Positions 27,316-38,400 of a DNA stretch of 64,000 bases are shown here, in pieces. Both the position numbers and the translations under genes were made by a program. The stretch spans positions 1,116,001 to 1,180,000 of the forward strand of contig NZ_CP113361.1 in assembly GCF_026684035.1 (NCBI RefSeq). The letters run 5' to 3'. Source of the DNA: Methanogenium organophilum (lineage in GTDB: Archaea; Halobacteriota; Methanomicrobia; Methanomicrobiales; Methanomicrobiaceae). Position 1 is the stretch's first letter, and each line of letters begins with the position of its first letter. The notes below the pieces were generated by a model that was not told the DNA's origin, did no database searches, and saw only the letters and a list, made by a program, of their open reading frames with translations.

Positions 27316-28728
27316 ATGGATACCACCACATCCCCGCTGCCGCGACAAACCCTTACTGCGATACTTCTGGCCGTCTGTCTCGCCTCCTTTGCCACCCCCT
27401 TCATCTCCTCAGGAGTGCAAATTGCCCTGCCCCTCATTGCAGAGGCATTTGGTGTCACGGCAACGCTACTGGGATGGGTTCCAACCGCATTTCTTCTCCC
27501 GTATGCAGTGTTCCTGTTGCCCTTCGGCAAGACTGCAGACACACTCGGGAGACGCCGGTATTTCCTTATGGGGATTGCCGTCATGGGTACAGGGCTCATC
27601 TGTGCCGGGCTTGCACCATCATTCGGGTATTTAATGGCAGGGATGGCCATAGCCGGATTAGGGAGTGCGATGACCTTTGCCACCGCCCTGCCGCTGCTGA
27701 CAACAAACTATCCCCTGCGGGAGCGTGGGAAGATTATCGGGATCAATACCGCAGTTGTCTATGTGAGCCTTGCCGCAGGGCCGTTTCTGGGCGGAATTAT
27801 CACGGGCTATCTCGGGTGGCGGGCCCTCTTTCTGGTGACCGCGCCCGCCATTCTCGCTGCCCTCCTCGTCGGCTCTCGAGTGATTCCAAAGGATCAGAAT
27901 ACAGTAGAAAAGAAACCCTTTGACTATCCGGGGACGGCCATCTACGGTGCCTCCCTAATCCTTCTTATTGCAGGCGCCTCCCGCCTGCCTGCCCTCTGGG
28001 CGGCTGCCATTGTATTCGCCGGCGCCTGTGGTATTCTGGGATTCTTTGTCTGGGAAGCCCGTACCAATGAACCAGTCTTTCCCGTCCGCCTCCTCCGGGG
28101 CAACCGGGCGTTCACCTATTCGAATATCGCAGCGCTCATCAATTACTCCTCCACCTATGCCGTCACCTTCCTGCTCTCCCTCTACCTCCAGTATATCCGG
28201 GCCCTCACGCCGCAGGCGGCAGGCACCATCCTCCTTGCACAACCAATTCTGATGGCAGTGACCGCCCCTATTGCTGGCAGGCTCTCTGACCGGACAGAGC
28301 CGCGGTTCCTCGCTACCACGGGCATGGCCATCGTCACTGTCTGCCTCTTTCTCCTCTCGTTCATCACGGAAAAGACACCGCTATTTTTCATCGTAACCGT
28401 CCTGATGGTCCTTGGTCTGGGCTACGGTATCTTCTCACCCCCCAATATGAACTCCATCATGAGTTCAGTCTCCAATGCACAGGCAGGCATTGCCTCGGCG
28501 ACCGCCGCCACCATGCGGGTGCTGGGGCAAAATCTCTCGATGGCCGTTGCAATGATGTCCTTCTCTATGGTGATAGGAACAATCGTCATCACCCCGGACA
28601 GAACCGGAGAACTTCTCACCGCAACGCATTACGCCTTTGTCGCCTTTGGCATCCTCTGTGTAGCTGGCGTCTGGTTCTCAGCAGGACGGGGAAATATACG
28701 AGAGAGGCCAACAGAAGAGACAGAATGA
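27316..28728 (+). CDS. MFS efflux transporter, EmrB/QacA (DHA2) type
   Basis: This 470-residue integral membrane protein has about 14 hydrophobic segments, the number usual for DHA2 drug:proton antiporters. Between helices 2 and 3 it carries the MFS motif GKTADTLGRRRYFLMG, and QIALPLIAEAF lies in helix 1. It probably exports a toxic compound using the proton or sodium gradient. The substrate is unknown. It stands next to a decayed copy of itself and to an RND exporter on the other strand. Confidence 0.85.
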   Translation: MDTTTSPLPRQTLTAILLAVCLASFATPFISSGVQIALPLIAEAFGVTATLLGWVPTAFLLPYAVFLLPFGKTADTLGRRRYFLMGIAVMGTGLICAGLAPSFGYLMAGMAIAGLGSAMTFATALPLLTTNYPLRERGKIIGINTAVVYVSLAAGPFLGGIITGYLGWRALFLVTAPAILAALLVGSRVIPKDQNTVEKKPFDYPGTAIYGASLILLIAGASRLPALWAAAIVFAGACGILGFFVWEARTNEPVFPVRLLRGNRAFTYSNIAALINYSSTYAVTFLLSLYLQYIRALTPQAAGTILLAQPILMAVTAPIAGRLSDRTEPRFLATTGMAIVTVCLFLLSFITEKTPLFFIVTVLMVLGLGYGIFSPPNMNSIMSSVSNAQAGIASATAATMRVLGQNLSMAVAMMSFSMVIGTIVITPDRTGELLTATHYAFVAFGILCVAGVWFSAGRGNIRERPTEETE

Positions 28729-28935
28729 ACACAAAATAGAATAAGAAACAGACCCAGCCACTCTAAATATCCACATATCATGAAAGAAAGGGAGGCTCAC
28801 TGATACCTGAATCGGGCCATCGTGATTAATAACCGGGATGAAAAATGGTTCTGAAAAAGCAGTAAACCATAGTAAAAACATTTTGAAAAATGATTTTGGC
28901 AGGTCTGCACGCGACTCTGTTTCTCTTTTCTGTAT

Positions 28936-31194
28936 TCATACCGTTTTAGAACGCTTTACCGATTCTCGTGCCGCAAACCAGTCCTGAATTCTGCTGGTAA
29001 TAGCGAGAACCGCAGGCATCACAAGGATTGCGCCCACGAGAGAGAAAGCCACCGTAATCACGGTGACGAGGCCAAAGTTTGCCATGATAGGAAACTCCGA
29101 GAGCGTGAGTGCGGAGAACCCGAAGACCGTCGTCAGGCCGGAGATGGAGATAGCGGTCCCTATCTTCTGAATACTCACCTGGATAGCATCGTGGCATGAG
29201 AGGCCACGTTCACGCTCCTCATCATACCGCTCCATGATGAGGATGGTATACTCGGACGCGACACCGATAGTCATCGCCCCGAGTGTTGCCGTGAGAAGAT
29301 TGTACTCCAGACCCAGGACATACATGATGACCGCGTTCCAGCCGACGATCATGATGATGGGGATAATTGGTGTGATGGCCGTCGCCTTCCGGTAGATGAG
29401 AAGAAGGAAGACAAAGATCAGGCCGAATCCCAGCATGTTCATCGTACTCTTGGACTCGGTAATGCCGTCGATCATATCCCCGAAGAGCGCCATGGAACCG
29501 GTAAAGACCGCCGTGGTTCCGGGCTCCTTCTCATACCATTCAAGGTCGGTGCGCATATTATCGAGCAGGGCCTTCATACTGTTGAGGTCCAGGGACACGG
29601 TAGAGAACTCGATGACCGCCTCCATCTGCCCGTCCGTATACCGGGTGAGTGTATTCTCCGGGACCTGTTCCAGGAGTGCATCGATCTGCTCCCTGTCCTG
29701 TGGAAGGGTGCCGCCGTTCAGTGAAGTCAGTACGCTTGCGATGCTCGTCGCACCCGTGATTTCACTGTGCTTCAGTTCTTCATAATCAGTTATATCAACC
29801 ATCCATTGCAGGGTGGCCGGTTCAAAAATATCGTCACTGCGCACAACGAGCGGTATGGTGGATGTCGAACCCATCGCACTGCCCAGTTTGTCCATGCTCA
29901 CCTTCGCGGGCATGGTGGGCGGGACCATCGCTTCCTCTTCGGTATTGATGACAATTTTGTCGTCGAGCGGGATACCGATCATCGCAACGCACCCGACGAG
30001 AAGGAGGACGCCCACCGGGTGGTCGGCGATCCAGGCGGCCACCTTTGCAAGGACAATGTCATAGCGCTCCATCATGGAGAGTTTATTCCCCTTGCCGTTT
30101 TTGGCGGGCTTTGGGTCAAGCGGCCGGTAGTTCACCAGTTTGGCGAAGGTGGGAACGATGACGAGAGCACAGAGATAGCAGGAGAGAACACCTACCACAC
30201 AGATCACGCCGAAGTCGACCACCATGGGGAACGGAGCCGTGGAAAGCGCGATGAAACCAAGCGATGTCGCCACCATTGCGATTGCGACCGCACTGCCCGA
30301 CTGGGTGACGGTGGTATAGACCGCCTCGTCGATGGAGGTCTTTTTCACCTCTTCATCGAACCGGGTCTGGAACTGAATGGCATAATCAATACCGATACCG
30401 ATCATCACCGGGAAGGCGGCCATCACCATCATCGTGAGGCCGGTGCCAGAGGCGCCCATCATCCCGAAGGAGACAACGACACCCATCAATACGATAAAAA
30501 CCGGAAGGAACCGATATCGGACATGCCCGAAGAGGAGTCCCATTGCAACGACCATTAAGAGCATTGCAAGACCTATCAGCATCCCGGTGGACGTACCCAT
30601 TGAGGTCTGCATCTCATCGGAAAATGCTGCAGTTCCTGTCACGGTAACGGAGATCCCGGGTGGAGGGGTATGTGTTTCCACTACCGAACGGATATTGCTG
30701 AGGGCGGCGCTCGCGGCTGAGTCCGAGAGACCCGGCTGCACGACGACCTGCATCAGGGTCATCGTACCGGTCGTCGAGGCACCCGGAATGACATCCTTGT
30801 ACTGATCAACGATACTCTTGATCTCTGCTTCCGAACCGGGAATTATACCGCCATTATAGAGATCCACGAGATCGATTATACTCGAGACTGATACGATTTG
30901 GTATTCGTTTTCGATGTCATTCGAGAGGTCGCGGAGGTAGTCCAGCGTCTCGGGCATATAGACCGCATCGCCCTCGAACATGAGGATGATTGAATCGGAA
31001 CTATACGTATCCTCATAATGCTTAATGAGGGACCCCGTGGGGGTGGTGATGTCCACATAGGTCTCGGTGCCGGTCTTCATCTGGACGCCGGACGCGAAGA
31101 AGATCATCACCAGGATCACACCAAAGACTACTGCTGCAACCGTCTTTGGGTGACGAATAATTGAATTGGCCAGAAAGGCAAATGGTGACTGCAT
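28936..31194 (-). CDS. RND-superfamily exporter (HAE3/MMPL type)
   Basis: This 752-residue protein has the internal duplication of RND transporters: one helix, a large extracellular loop and five helices, twice. Signature segments are GIGIDYAIQFQTRFDEE in the first half and GVASEYTILIMERYDEERERG in the second, both in the fourth-helix region that carries proton-relay residues. Archaeal HAE3 members have been proposed to move hydrophobic compounds or lipids such as hopanoid-like molecules. The substrate here is unknown. Confidence 0.85.
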   Translation of the reverse strand: MQSPFAFLANSIIRHPKTVAAVVFGVILVMIFFASGVQMKTGTETYVDITTPTGSLIKHYEDTYSSDSIILMFEGDAVYMPETLDYLRDLSNDIENEYQIVSVSSIIDLVDLYNGGIIPGSEAEIKSIVDQYKDVIPGASTTGTMTLMQVVVQPGLSDSAASAALSNIRSVVETHTPPPGISVTVTGTAAFSDEMQTSMGTSTGMLIGLAMLLMVVAMGLLFGHVRYRFLPVFIVLMGVVVSFGMMGASGTGLTMMVMAAFPVMIGIGIDYAIQFQTRFDEEVKKTSIDEAVYTTVTQSGSAVAIAMVATSLGFIALSTAPFPMVVDFGVICVVGVLSCYLCALVIVPTFAKLVNYRPLDPKPAKNGKGNKLSMMERYDIVLAKVAAWIADHPVGVLLLVGCVAMIGIPLDDKIVINTEEEAMVPPTMPAKVSMDKLGSAMGSTSTIPLVVRSDDIFEPATLQWMVDITDYEELKHSEITGATSIASVLTSLNGGTLPQDREQIDALLEQVPENTLTRYTDGQMEAVIEFSTVSLDLNSMKALLDNMRTDLEWYEKEPGTTAVFTGSMALFGDMIDGITESKSTMNMLGFGLIFVFLLLIYRKATAITPIIPIIMIVGWNAVIMYVLGLEYNLLTATLGAMTIGVASEYTILIMERYDEERERGLSCHDAIQVSIQKIGTAISISGLTTVFGFSALTLSEFPIMANFGLVTVITVAFSLVGAILVMPAVLAITSRIQDWFAARESVKRSKTV

Positions 31195-31709
31195 GCTATC
31201 ACTTATTTTTTGAGTATTGTGTGGTGTTTACAGGGCATAACACAATCAGGACACCACATGGTTGTTGTCCTGCGATACCGGGAAGACCGTGATCCGTGAA
31301 ACCTCCTGTTGTTACTTAAAAAACAACAACGTGAGAGTTATTAAAAGGTGCACACCGTGCCAATAGATCAGAGGATTATTCCAGAAAAACTGCAATTCCC
31401 AAAAAACCAATATATTTCAGACAATTATCCAATTTACAGAACACCGGGGCATTTCATAGAGGACACAAACGAAGCAATAACACCGTCATCAGCTCCACAG
31501 CGCGGAAAATCGTGGATAGCAGATCAAATCTGGTATTAGGGGATAAATCCATGGAAAGGAGGCTCTGCTGCCATACCCACACACCCCTTTCCTTCATCCT
31601 TACCTGCACCTATACCATGATTAGGAAAGAATTACAAATACAGACCTATCTGTGATATTATCCGGTAAAACATTCCATAAACCGCAGATCGGAGTACAGG
31701 ACGGGAACG
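31195..31709. promoter_or_regulatory. Intergenic region with repeated TTGTTGT-type inverted repeats
   Basis: Two inverted repeats lie upstream of the RND gene. At 31249-31270 the arms are GGACACCA and TGTTGTCC (7 of 8 pairs). At 31307-31328 the arms are TGTTGTT and AACAACA, with an eight-base spacer. The shared TTGTTGT half-site suggests binding sites for one regulator. The remainder up to 31709 shows no convincing gene. The kinase promoter presumably lies near its right end. Confidence 0.4.
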
Positions 31710-33818
31710 ATGATAATAACGATGAATACCCCGGAACTATTTATATTCCTTCTTTTACTTGGGTCAGCATGTATCACCGGGGCTGTTTCCTATGTGCTCC
31801 ATTCACAGCTGGAAAAACGGGGCGCAAACTGGCTCTTATTCACCGCCGCCACTATGACCGGGTGGCTCTGCTGTGACGCCCTGATCGTCGCGATTCCGGA
31901 TATCTCCATCAAATTTGCAGTATCCGGGATCAAGTTCATCTTTGTTATTCTCACCCCGCTTGCATTCTTCTTTTTTTCTCTCGCATATACTGGCAAGTAT
32001 GAAGGAGTGTCAGGATGGAAGCGGGCTGCTGTAGCTCTTCTTCCTGCAGTGAGTATCTGTGCCTTACTCACAAACCCCTGGAAACATCTGTTCTATGTGG
32101 AACTTGCTAACCCGTCCCTCTGGGTATATAATCATTACACGGGCCCTGAAGGGATTTGGTTCTGGGTGAACCTTGTATACTCATATGCACTCATTACAGG
32201 CGCCCTGCTTCTCCTTATTGGCCTATTCATGTCCTCTCCGCAACACTTCCGGCGGCAGATATTTCTTCTTATTTTGAGTGCTCTGGCTCCGTTCACCGCA
32301 AATATCATCGTAATATTCACAAACGTAGGCACCGATACAGCCGACATCACCCCGCTCTTCTTTGCCCTGAGCGGAATTCTCATCTTCATTACGGTATATT
32401 GGATGCACCTCTTCAGTATCATGCCCTTTGCACGGACACGTATTATCACCGAAATTCATGAAGGGGTTATTGTTGCAGACGGGAACGGTGTTGTCATTGA
32501 TATAAACAGTGCTGCCTGCACAGCAGGAGGCGTAACCGAAAAAGAGGCGATTTCCCTTTCTACGGATACTCTCCTCACCGGAATATTCGGGATCACACTC
32601 GCTGAACTCAGCGAGGCACGTTCACTCACAGTTTCTCACACGAACGCCGCCGGAGAAACCCAATGGTCTGATCTGACCGTCAGCAGGGTTGAGGGATATG
32701 ACGCACAATCAGGTGGAACCATCATCCTCATTCGTGACGCGACCGCACGGAGACGGGCAGAAGAAGAAATAATGGCCAAAGACCTCAGGCTGAAGATCGC
32801 AATGGAGGGCGCAGGCCTTTCCTCGTGGGAATGGCGGGAGGGTCCAGGATATGTAACATATGATAACCCGCTTGCCGACCGTACGATTGAAAATGTCACA
32901 ACCATCGAGGGGTTCACGGACCAGATGAAGCGATGCCTGAAGGACGGATATGAGGCCACACTTGACGAACAGTTTGAAAATATTCTGAGCGGAGGAAAAA
33001 ACACCTTTTCCGTTGAATTTCCCGTTGAAAACCTAAATAAGGGACACTGGATCCAGATCACGGGGCAGGTTATTGAACGGGATGAGGATAATAGACCGAT
33101 ATGGATGGTAGGTATTACCCAGGATGTGTCCACCTACTATGCAGCACGTGCTGCCATAATGGAAGCAAACACGAAGATAAAATTGCTCACATCAATTACC
33201 CGGCACGATGTTCTCAACCAGGTGATGGTAGTCCGGATGCTGATCGAACTCGCCGGGATGGAACCCAAAGACGCCATGAGCCCGGAGGTGAAGGAAATAG
33301 TCACAAAAATAGACAATGCCGCTGCACTAATAGAAGAACAGATTTCATTTACCCGCGATTATGAAGATCTTGGTACATATACTCCTTCCTGGCAGAATGT
33401 GGCAACTGTGGCGGCTCAGGCAGCAGGAGTGGTCAGCCGGACAGGGATTTCGTTTTCCTGCAATACCGGCACCCTGGAGGTGTATGCAGATCCGATGTTT
33501 AGAAAGGTGATAGAAAACCTCTTTGAAAACGCCCAGCGTCACGGAGGAGGGGTAACAGCACTGTCGGTTCGTTTTGATTACAGGGGGGCCGGAGCCTGCC
33601 TGGTGGTGGAAGACAACGGACGGGGGGTCCCGGATGAACTCAAAAAGAGGATTTTTTCACAGGGATATGGAAAAAATACCGGATTTGGCCTTTTTTTGAG
33701 CAAAGAGATCCTAGCCCTCACTAATATCACCATCACCGAGGAAGGGACGGAAGGGAAAGGATCGCAATTTGTGATGCACATCCCCGCAGGCGGTTACCGG
33801 GGCTATCAGGGGGAATGA
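31710..33818 (+). CDS. Membrane histidine kinase with 7-TM sensor and PAS domains
   Basis: A 702-residue sensor. Residues 1-240 contain seven hydrophobic helices of the histidine-kinase N-terminal 7TM type. Two PAS domains follow (about 245-350 and 360-480, the second with the terminal PAC-like WMVGITQDVS). The phospho-acceptor region has SITRHDVLNQ, in which the His is present. The ATPase domain shows the N-box NLFENAQRHGGG, the G1 box VEDNGRGVPDELK, and GFGLFLSKEI. No response regulator gene is adjacent. Confidence 0.85.
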   Translation: MIITMNTPELFIFLLLLGSACITGAVSYVLHSQLEKRGANWLLFTAATMTGWLCCDALIVAIPDISIKFAVSGIKFIFVILTPLAFFFFSLAYTGKYEGVSGWKRAAVALLPAVSICALLTNPWKHLFYVELANPSLWVYNHYTGPEGIWFWVNLVYSYALITGALLLLIGLFMSSPQHFRRQIFLLILSALAPFTANIIVIFTNVGTDTADITPLFFALSGILIFITVYWMHLFSIMPFARTRIITEIHEGVIVADGNGVVIDINSAACTAGGVTEKEAISLSTDTLLTGIFGITLAELSEARSLTVSHTNAAGETQWSDLTVSRVEGYDAQSGGTIILIRDATARRRAEEEIMAKDLRLKIAMEGAGLSSWEWREGPGYVTYDNPLADRTIENVTTIEGFTDQMKRCLKDGYEATLDEQFENILSGGKNTFSVEFPVENLNKGHWIQITGQVIERDEDNRPIWMVGITQDVSTYYAARAAIMEANTKIKLLTSITRHDVLNQVMVVRMLIELAGMEPKDAMSPEVKEIVTKIDNAAALIEEQISFTRDYEDLGTYTPSWQNVATVAAQAAGVVSRTGISFSCNTGTLEVYADPMFRKVIENLFENAQRHGGGVTALSVRFDYRGAGACLVVEDNGRGVPDELKKRIFSQGYGKNTGFGLFLSKEILALTNITITEEGTEGKGSQFVMHIPAGGYRGYQGE

Positions 33819-33834
33819 GCAGAGAGGCAAACAG

Positions 33835-33878
33835 GGTGGGGCATTTCTGTCAAAGTGCGGTTGCCCGCCCCATCTTTT
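33835..33878 (+). terminator. Hairpin terminator after the histidine kinase gene
   Basis: The arms GGTGGGGC (33835-33842) and GCCCCATC (33867-33874) pair over eight positions with one G-T wobble and are followed by TTTT. The next 280 bases up to the sbcD gene contain no recognisable gene. Confidence 0.5.
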
Positions 33879-34155
33879 ACATTTACTCAAAATAGTTTCA
33901 CATTACAGCGTTTTCGGCAACAGAAGACGTGAACACAATCCCTACATAAAACCCCTTAGATACAGCCACATGAATCCGTTGATAACCGCATAACTGACGA
34001 AAGATACACCAGAGGTAGAGGAATATTTCCATGTCAGCGAGTCCCCAGAGCAGTTCCAAACAGTTTCACCCCGCAGAGGAACATTTTTTGGTAACGAAAA
34101 GAGGCATTCATCATATGCACAGCAACACCATCGGAATTGCAGACTATTTGGCCAG

Positions 34156-35421
34156 ATGCTATTATATGGAGGGAGACCTCTGAATATTCTACATACCTCA
34201 GACTGGCACCTCGGCATGACCCTCTGCGGACGGCGCCGGGAAACAGAGGCAGCGGCATTTCTTGAGTGGCTTGCGAATCTCATCAAACAGGAATCAATTG
34301 ACCTCCTGCTGGTGACAGGCGATATCTTTGACAACGCCTCCCCCTCCACCAAATCCCAGGCACTCTACTACCGTTTTCTGACCGATGCAGCAGCAGCAGG
34401 ATGCCGTCATATCATCATCACTGCAGGTAATCATGACTCTCCGGCATTCCTTGAAGCGCCACAGGAGATACTTGCAGCACTTAATATCCATATCGTAGGG
34501 AAAGCAGTCCCCGAAAAGCCGGGAGGAACATATCTTCTGGACGGGCCACACGGAATACCGGAATGTATTGTGGCTGCAGTCCCCTACCTCCGTGAACGCG
34601 ATATCCGAAAATCCGCACCGGGCACTTCCATTGACGATAAGGCAGTACAGATTCGCAAGGGCGTGCGGTTGCTATATCAGGAAGCGTGGGATGTTGCCTG
34701 TGCGATGCAGCCCCCCTCAGGGCCCAGGATCCCTGTGATCGTCACGGGACATCTCTTCGCTGCCGGAGGGAAGACCGTCGAGGGTGATGGTGTACGTGAC
34801 CAAGTCGCAGGCTTCATTGAACGGGTCGGCGCTGACGTCTTCCCGGAAGAGGCCGCCTATGTGGCACTCGGACACCTGCATGTCCCACAGATAGTGGCAG
34901 GGATTGATACCATACGATATCCCGGCTCGCCACTCCCGGTTGGATTCGGGGAGGCAGAGCACCAAAAGGAGGTCGTCATCGTCACCACCACACCGGGAAT
35001 GACAGCTGCTGTGCGTTCAGTACCGGTCCCTCGGTTCCGTCGCCTCACAACAATTCAGGGTGATCTCCCCGCAATTGCCCGGAGAATCAATGAACTGAAG
35101 GATATAGGAGACCCTGTCTGGGCAGAAATTATCTACGACGGTGCCATGGTTCCGGGGGATCTGATGGGCCAGGTGGCGAAAATGATCGATGGAACCAGGA
35201 TAGAGGCCCTGCGGGTGAAGGATGCCCGGCTGATCGCAGATGCCCTTTCTGGGCATCAGTCATGCGTTGAACTTGAAGAACTGACCGTTACCGAGGTCTT
35301 CTGCCAGCGGATGGAGATAGCTGACGTTCCCCCCGAACAGAGGGACAGGCTGATGACCGCATTCCTGGATATCCTCAGCGGAATGGATTGTGATGAGCCG
35401 GATGAGGAGGCAGCAATATGA
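34156..35421 (+). CDS. sbcD: DNA repair exonuclease subunit SbcD (Mre11 family)
   Basis: This protein of about 420 residues has the Mre11/SbcD phosphoesterase motifs ILHTSDWHLG, VTGDIFDNASPS, AGNHDSP, GHLFA and ALGHLH, which bind two Mn ions. It is bacterial SbcD-like rather than the usual archaeal Mre11. The start is uncertain. The ATG at 34156 has no ribosome-binding sequence, whereas GGAGGGA (34168-34174) stands five bases ahead of an in-frame CTG at 34180, giving the short N-terminus typical of SbcD. It overlaps sbcC by four bases. Confidence 0.9.
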   Translation: MLLYGGRPLNILHTSDWHLGMTLCGRRRETEAAAFLEWLANLIKQESIDLLLVTGDIFDNASPSTKSQALYYRFLTDAAAAGCRHIIITAGNHDSPAFLEAPQEILAALNIHIVGKAVPEKPGGTYLLDGPHGIPECIVAAVPYLRERDIRKSAPGTSIDDKAVQIRKGVRLLYQEAWDVACAMQPPSGPRIPVIVTGHLFAAGGKTVEGDGVRDQVAGFIERVGADVFPEEAAYVALGHLHVPQIVAGIDTIRYPGSPLPVGFGEAEHQKEVVIVTTTPGMTAAVRSVPVPRFRRLTTIQGDLPAIARRINELKDIGDPVWAEIIYDGAMVPGDLMGQVAKMIDGTRIEALRVKDARLIADALSGHQSCVELEELTVTEVFCQRMEIADVPPEQRDRLMTAFLDILSGMDCDEPDEEAAI

Positions 35422-38400
35422 GAATTCTGAAAGTCCGATTTAAAAATCTTAACTCCCTCGCCGGTGAATGGGAAGTTGATCTGACCGATGATGCCTACAC
35501 CGCAGACGGAATATTTGCGATCACGGGACCAACCGGGTCGGGGAAGACAACCATTCTGGATGCCATATGTATAGCCCTCTATGGGTGCACACCACGGCTG
35601 AAGACAGTAAGCAAGTCAACGAACGAGATTATGCATCGGCAGGCTGCAGAATGTTGTGCAGAAGTTGAGATTGCGACAGGAAGCGGCGTATACCGGTGCA
35701 CATGGGCACAGGAACGGGCTCACCGAAAACCTGACGGTGCGCTGCAGACTCCACATCATGAAATTGCCGATGTTTTCGCAGATAAAATTCTCACCACACG
35801 GAAGCGTGAAGTCCCGAAAAGGGTCGAGGAGTTGACCGGCATGGATTACGAACAGTTTACCCGTTCCGTTATGCTGGCACAGGGCGATTTTGCGGCATTT
35901 TTAAACGCTTCACCGGATGAACGCTCTCCCCTTCTGGAACAGATCACAGGAACAGAGATCTACTCAAAAATCTCGATAAACGTTCACGAACGGAGACGGG
36001 ATGAACAGGCAAAACTGAATGAGCTCAGGGCGAAAGGAGAGGGAATTGAACTGCTTTCGGAGAACATTACCGCCACACTCCATGAGGAAGAGGCCGCCCT
36101 CATAGAGAAAGGAAAGGAGCTGCAGGATAATATCAGCCACTGCAGGAAGGGAATTAACTGGCACCAGGATGGAATAAGGATTGCCCGTTCCCTCGCAACT
36201 GCTGACTGTGAAGAGGCGGACTGGACTGAGCAGCGAGGGGCCGCGGAGGAACAGCTCAGGCGTCTGGAGCGAGGAGAAACAGCCGCCGCATTGGAGGGTG
36301 AATACCAGCAGGTCGTCGCCCTCAGGGAAAGCCGGGAGAAGAACAGAACATACCTCAGACAGCTTGAAGTGATGGTGCCGGATAAAAAGGATACTGCACT
36401 CCGGATGGAAGAGGCTGTTTCTTTGCAGAAAGAAATGCTCACAGAAGTACAGGAACGCTTAGAACGGGCCACCCCGGTCATACGTGAGGTGCGCAGACTA
36501 GACCTTGAGCTACAGTCCAGAGCGGATCGTCTCCGTGAAGTCTACAGCACACAAGAGCGGGCCTATCGCGACTGGGAAGGGATCTGTACGGAGCTGAAAC
36601 GGTGGTCAGATGCTGGAGACGGTACACCCGAAGAAACGAAGGCGGTTTCATGGTTCCTAGGTGAAAATGGCATTGTTGGTGAACCTTCATCTCTCTTTGC
36701 GGGAACAAGAACTCTCGCAAAAAACCTGAGAGCGGCAGTCCCGGGTGACACTGCCCGGCCGCTGCCGCCAGACGTCGAAGTGAGCTGCACCACCACCGAC
36801 ACAGAGTTGGATGTTCTGCAGCAAGCCCTCACAACAATTTCATGGTATCGGGATACTTCCATCATCAGAGCAGAAATCAATGCATTCCAGGAGCAAAAAA
36901 CGCAGCTGATGTTGCTCCGTGACCGTCTCTCAGAAGGTGCAGACGATGCCCGGAGGAGACAGGACCTCACCATTCGTCTGAAGAACATACGTTATGACTA
37001 CACCAGATATCAACAGACGCTGGAGGCCTGCGTCCATGAACGTGAACGGCAAGTGCGCCTCACCGAACAGATGGCGGAGAATGTACGTCTTGCTGCCAGG
37101 GTACATGATCTCGAAGCGGAGCGGTCCCACCTCCGGGCGGGAGAACCCTGCCCCCTCTGTGGTTCATCGATACACCCATACGCAGATGAGACGGTAGCAT
37201 TGCCCCGTGCAGCAGAAGAAGACCTAAAGCAGGAACAAAGCATCCTCTCTGCAATCAAGGAGAAGGAAGCCATGCTCCGTCAGGCAACTTACCAGTGCAA
37301 AAGCAAAGAGAAAGCTATTCAGGAGGCACTGGATGATATTCAGGTGAGGACTACCCACCGTGGAGAGATCTGGGCAGACGGGTGCAGGGCATGCGGACTC
37401 CATCCTGACACACCCGAATCTGAAGCAGTGGTGCAGACAGCGCTCGAAAAGACAAATGATGCTATCAAAAGCCACTATACGACAGAAACTGCCCTCAGGA
37501 TATTGAAAGAAGAGATCAGGGCAACAAAAACACTCATCGCGCACTGCCACCAGGCAGTCATAAGGTTCAGAGATGCGGAGAATTGTGCAGCCCGCACGGA
37601 AAAATTAGAGGCAGAAATTACAGAAATCCGTGACAAACGACAGGACTTGCTGCCCAATATGAGCCCGGACGAGGCTGAGGCACAGTTTATCTGGATGATA
37701 CGGACAGAAGAGAAGAATCTGGAAGCGGTGCAGACCGATTACCAGCAGAGAGTGGAGGAAATAGCAGGCCTTGGAGGCGAGATCCGAACCCTTCAGGATT
37801 CAATCAGAAGACAGAAAGAAGAACTGGAAGAGGTAGAACGCCGGTTTGACACGGCGGTATACAATGCTGGATTATTCGGGGAAGAGGACTTTGCAGCTGC
37901 TCTCCTCACACAGGAAGAGAGGGCCTGCTTGCAGAGCGAACGTGACCGTCTGGAACGTTGGGAGACAGGTATTGCTGTACAGCGTGCAACCGCCCAAAAA
38001 GAAGCAGAGATGCACCGAAACCGGGGAGTTACACAAAAAGATGAAGCCACCCTCACAATTGAGCTTGATGCCCTCATCACAGCAGAACAGCATACCAACA
38101 CCCGCAGGGGAGAAATACGCCAACAGCTCAAACGGGATGAAGAAGAGAAATTACGGTATGCCGAACAGCAAACCAAAATTATCACACAGGAGGCCGAAAC
38201 AAACCGATGGAACGAACTTCATACGCTCATCGGGTCGGCTGACGGAAAGAAGTTCCGCAACTTTGCACAGGGACTCACCTTTGCAGTGATGATCGCGTCA
38301 GCCAACCGCCAGCTGCAGACTATGAGCGGCCGGTACCTCCTGAAACAGAATCCCGATCGGCCCCTGGACCTTGAGGTGATTGACAATGAACAGGGAGGAG

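Noticed and set aside
28182-28619. Minus-strand frames within the MFS gene
   Set aside because: Shadows of the intact transporter with no independent signals.
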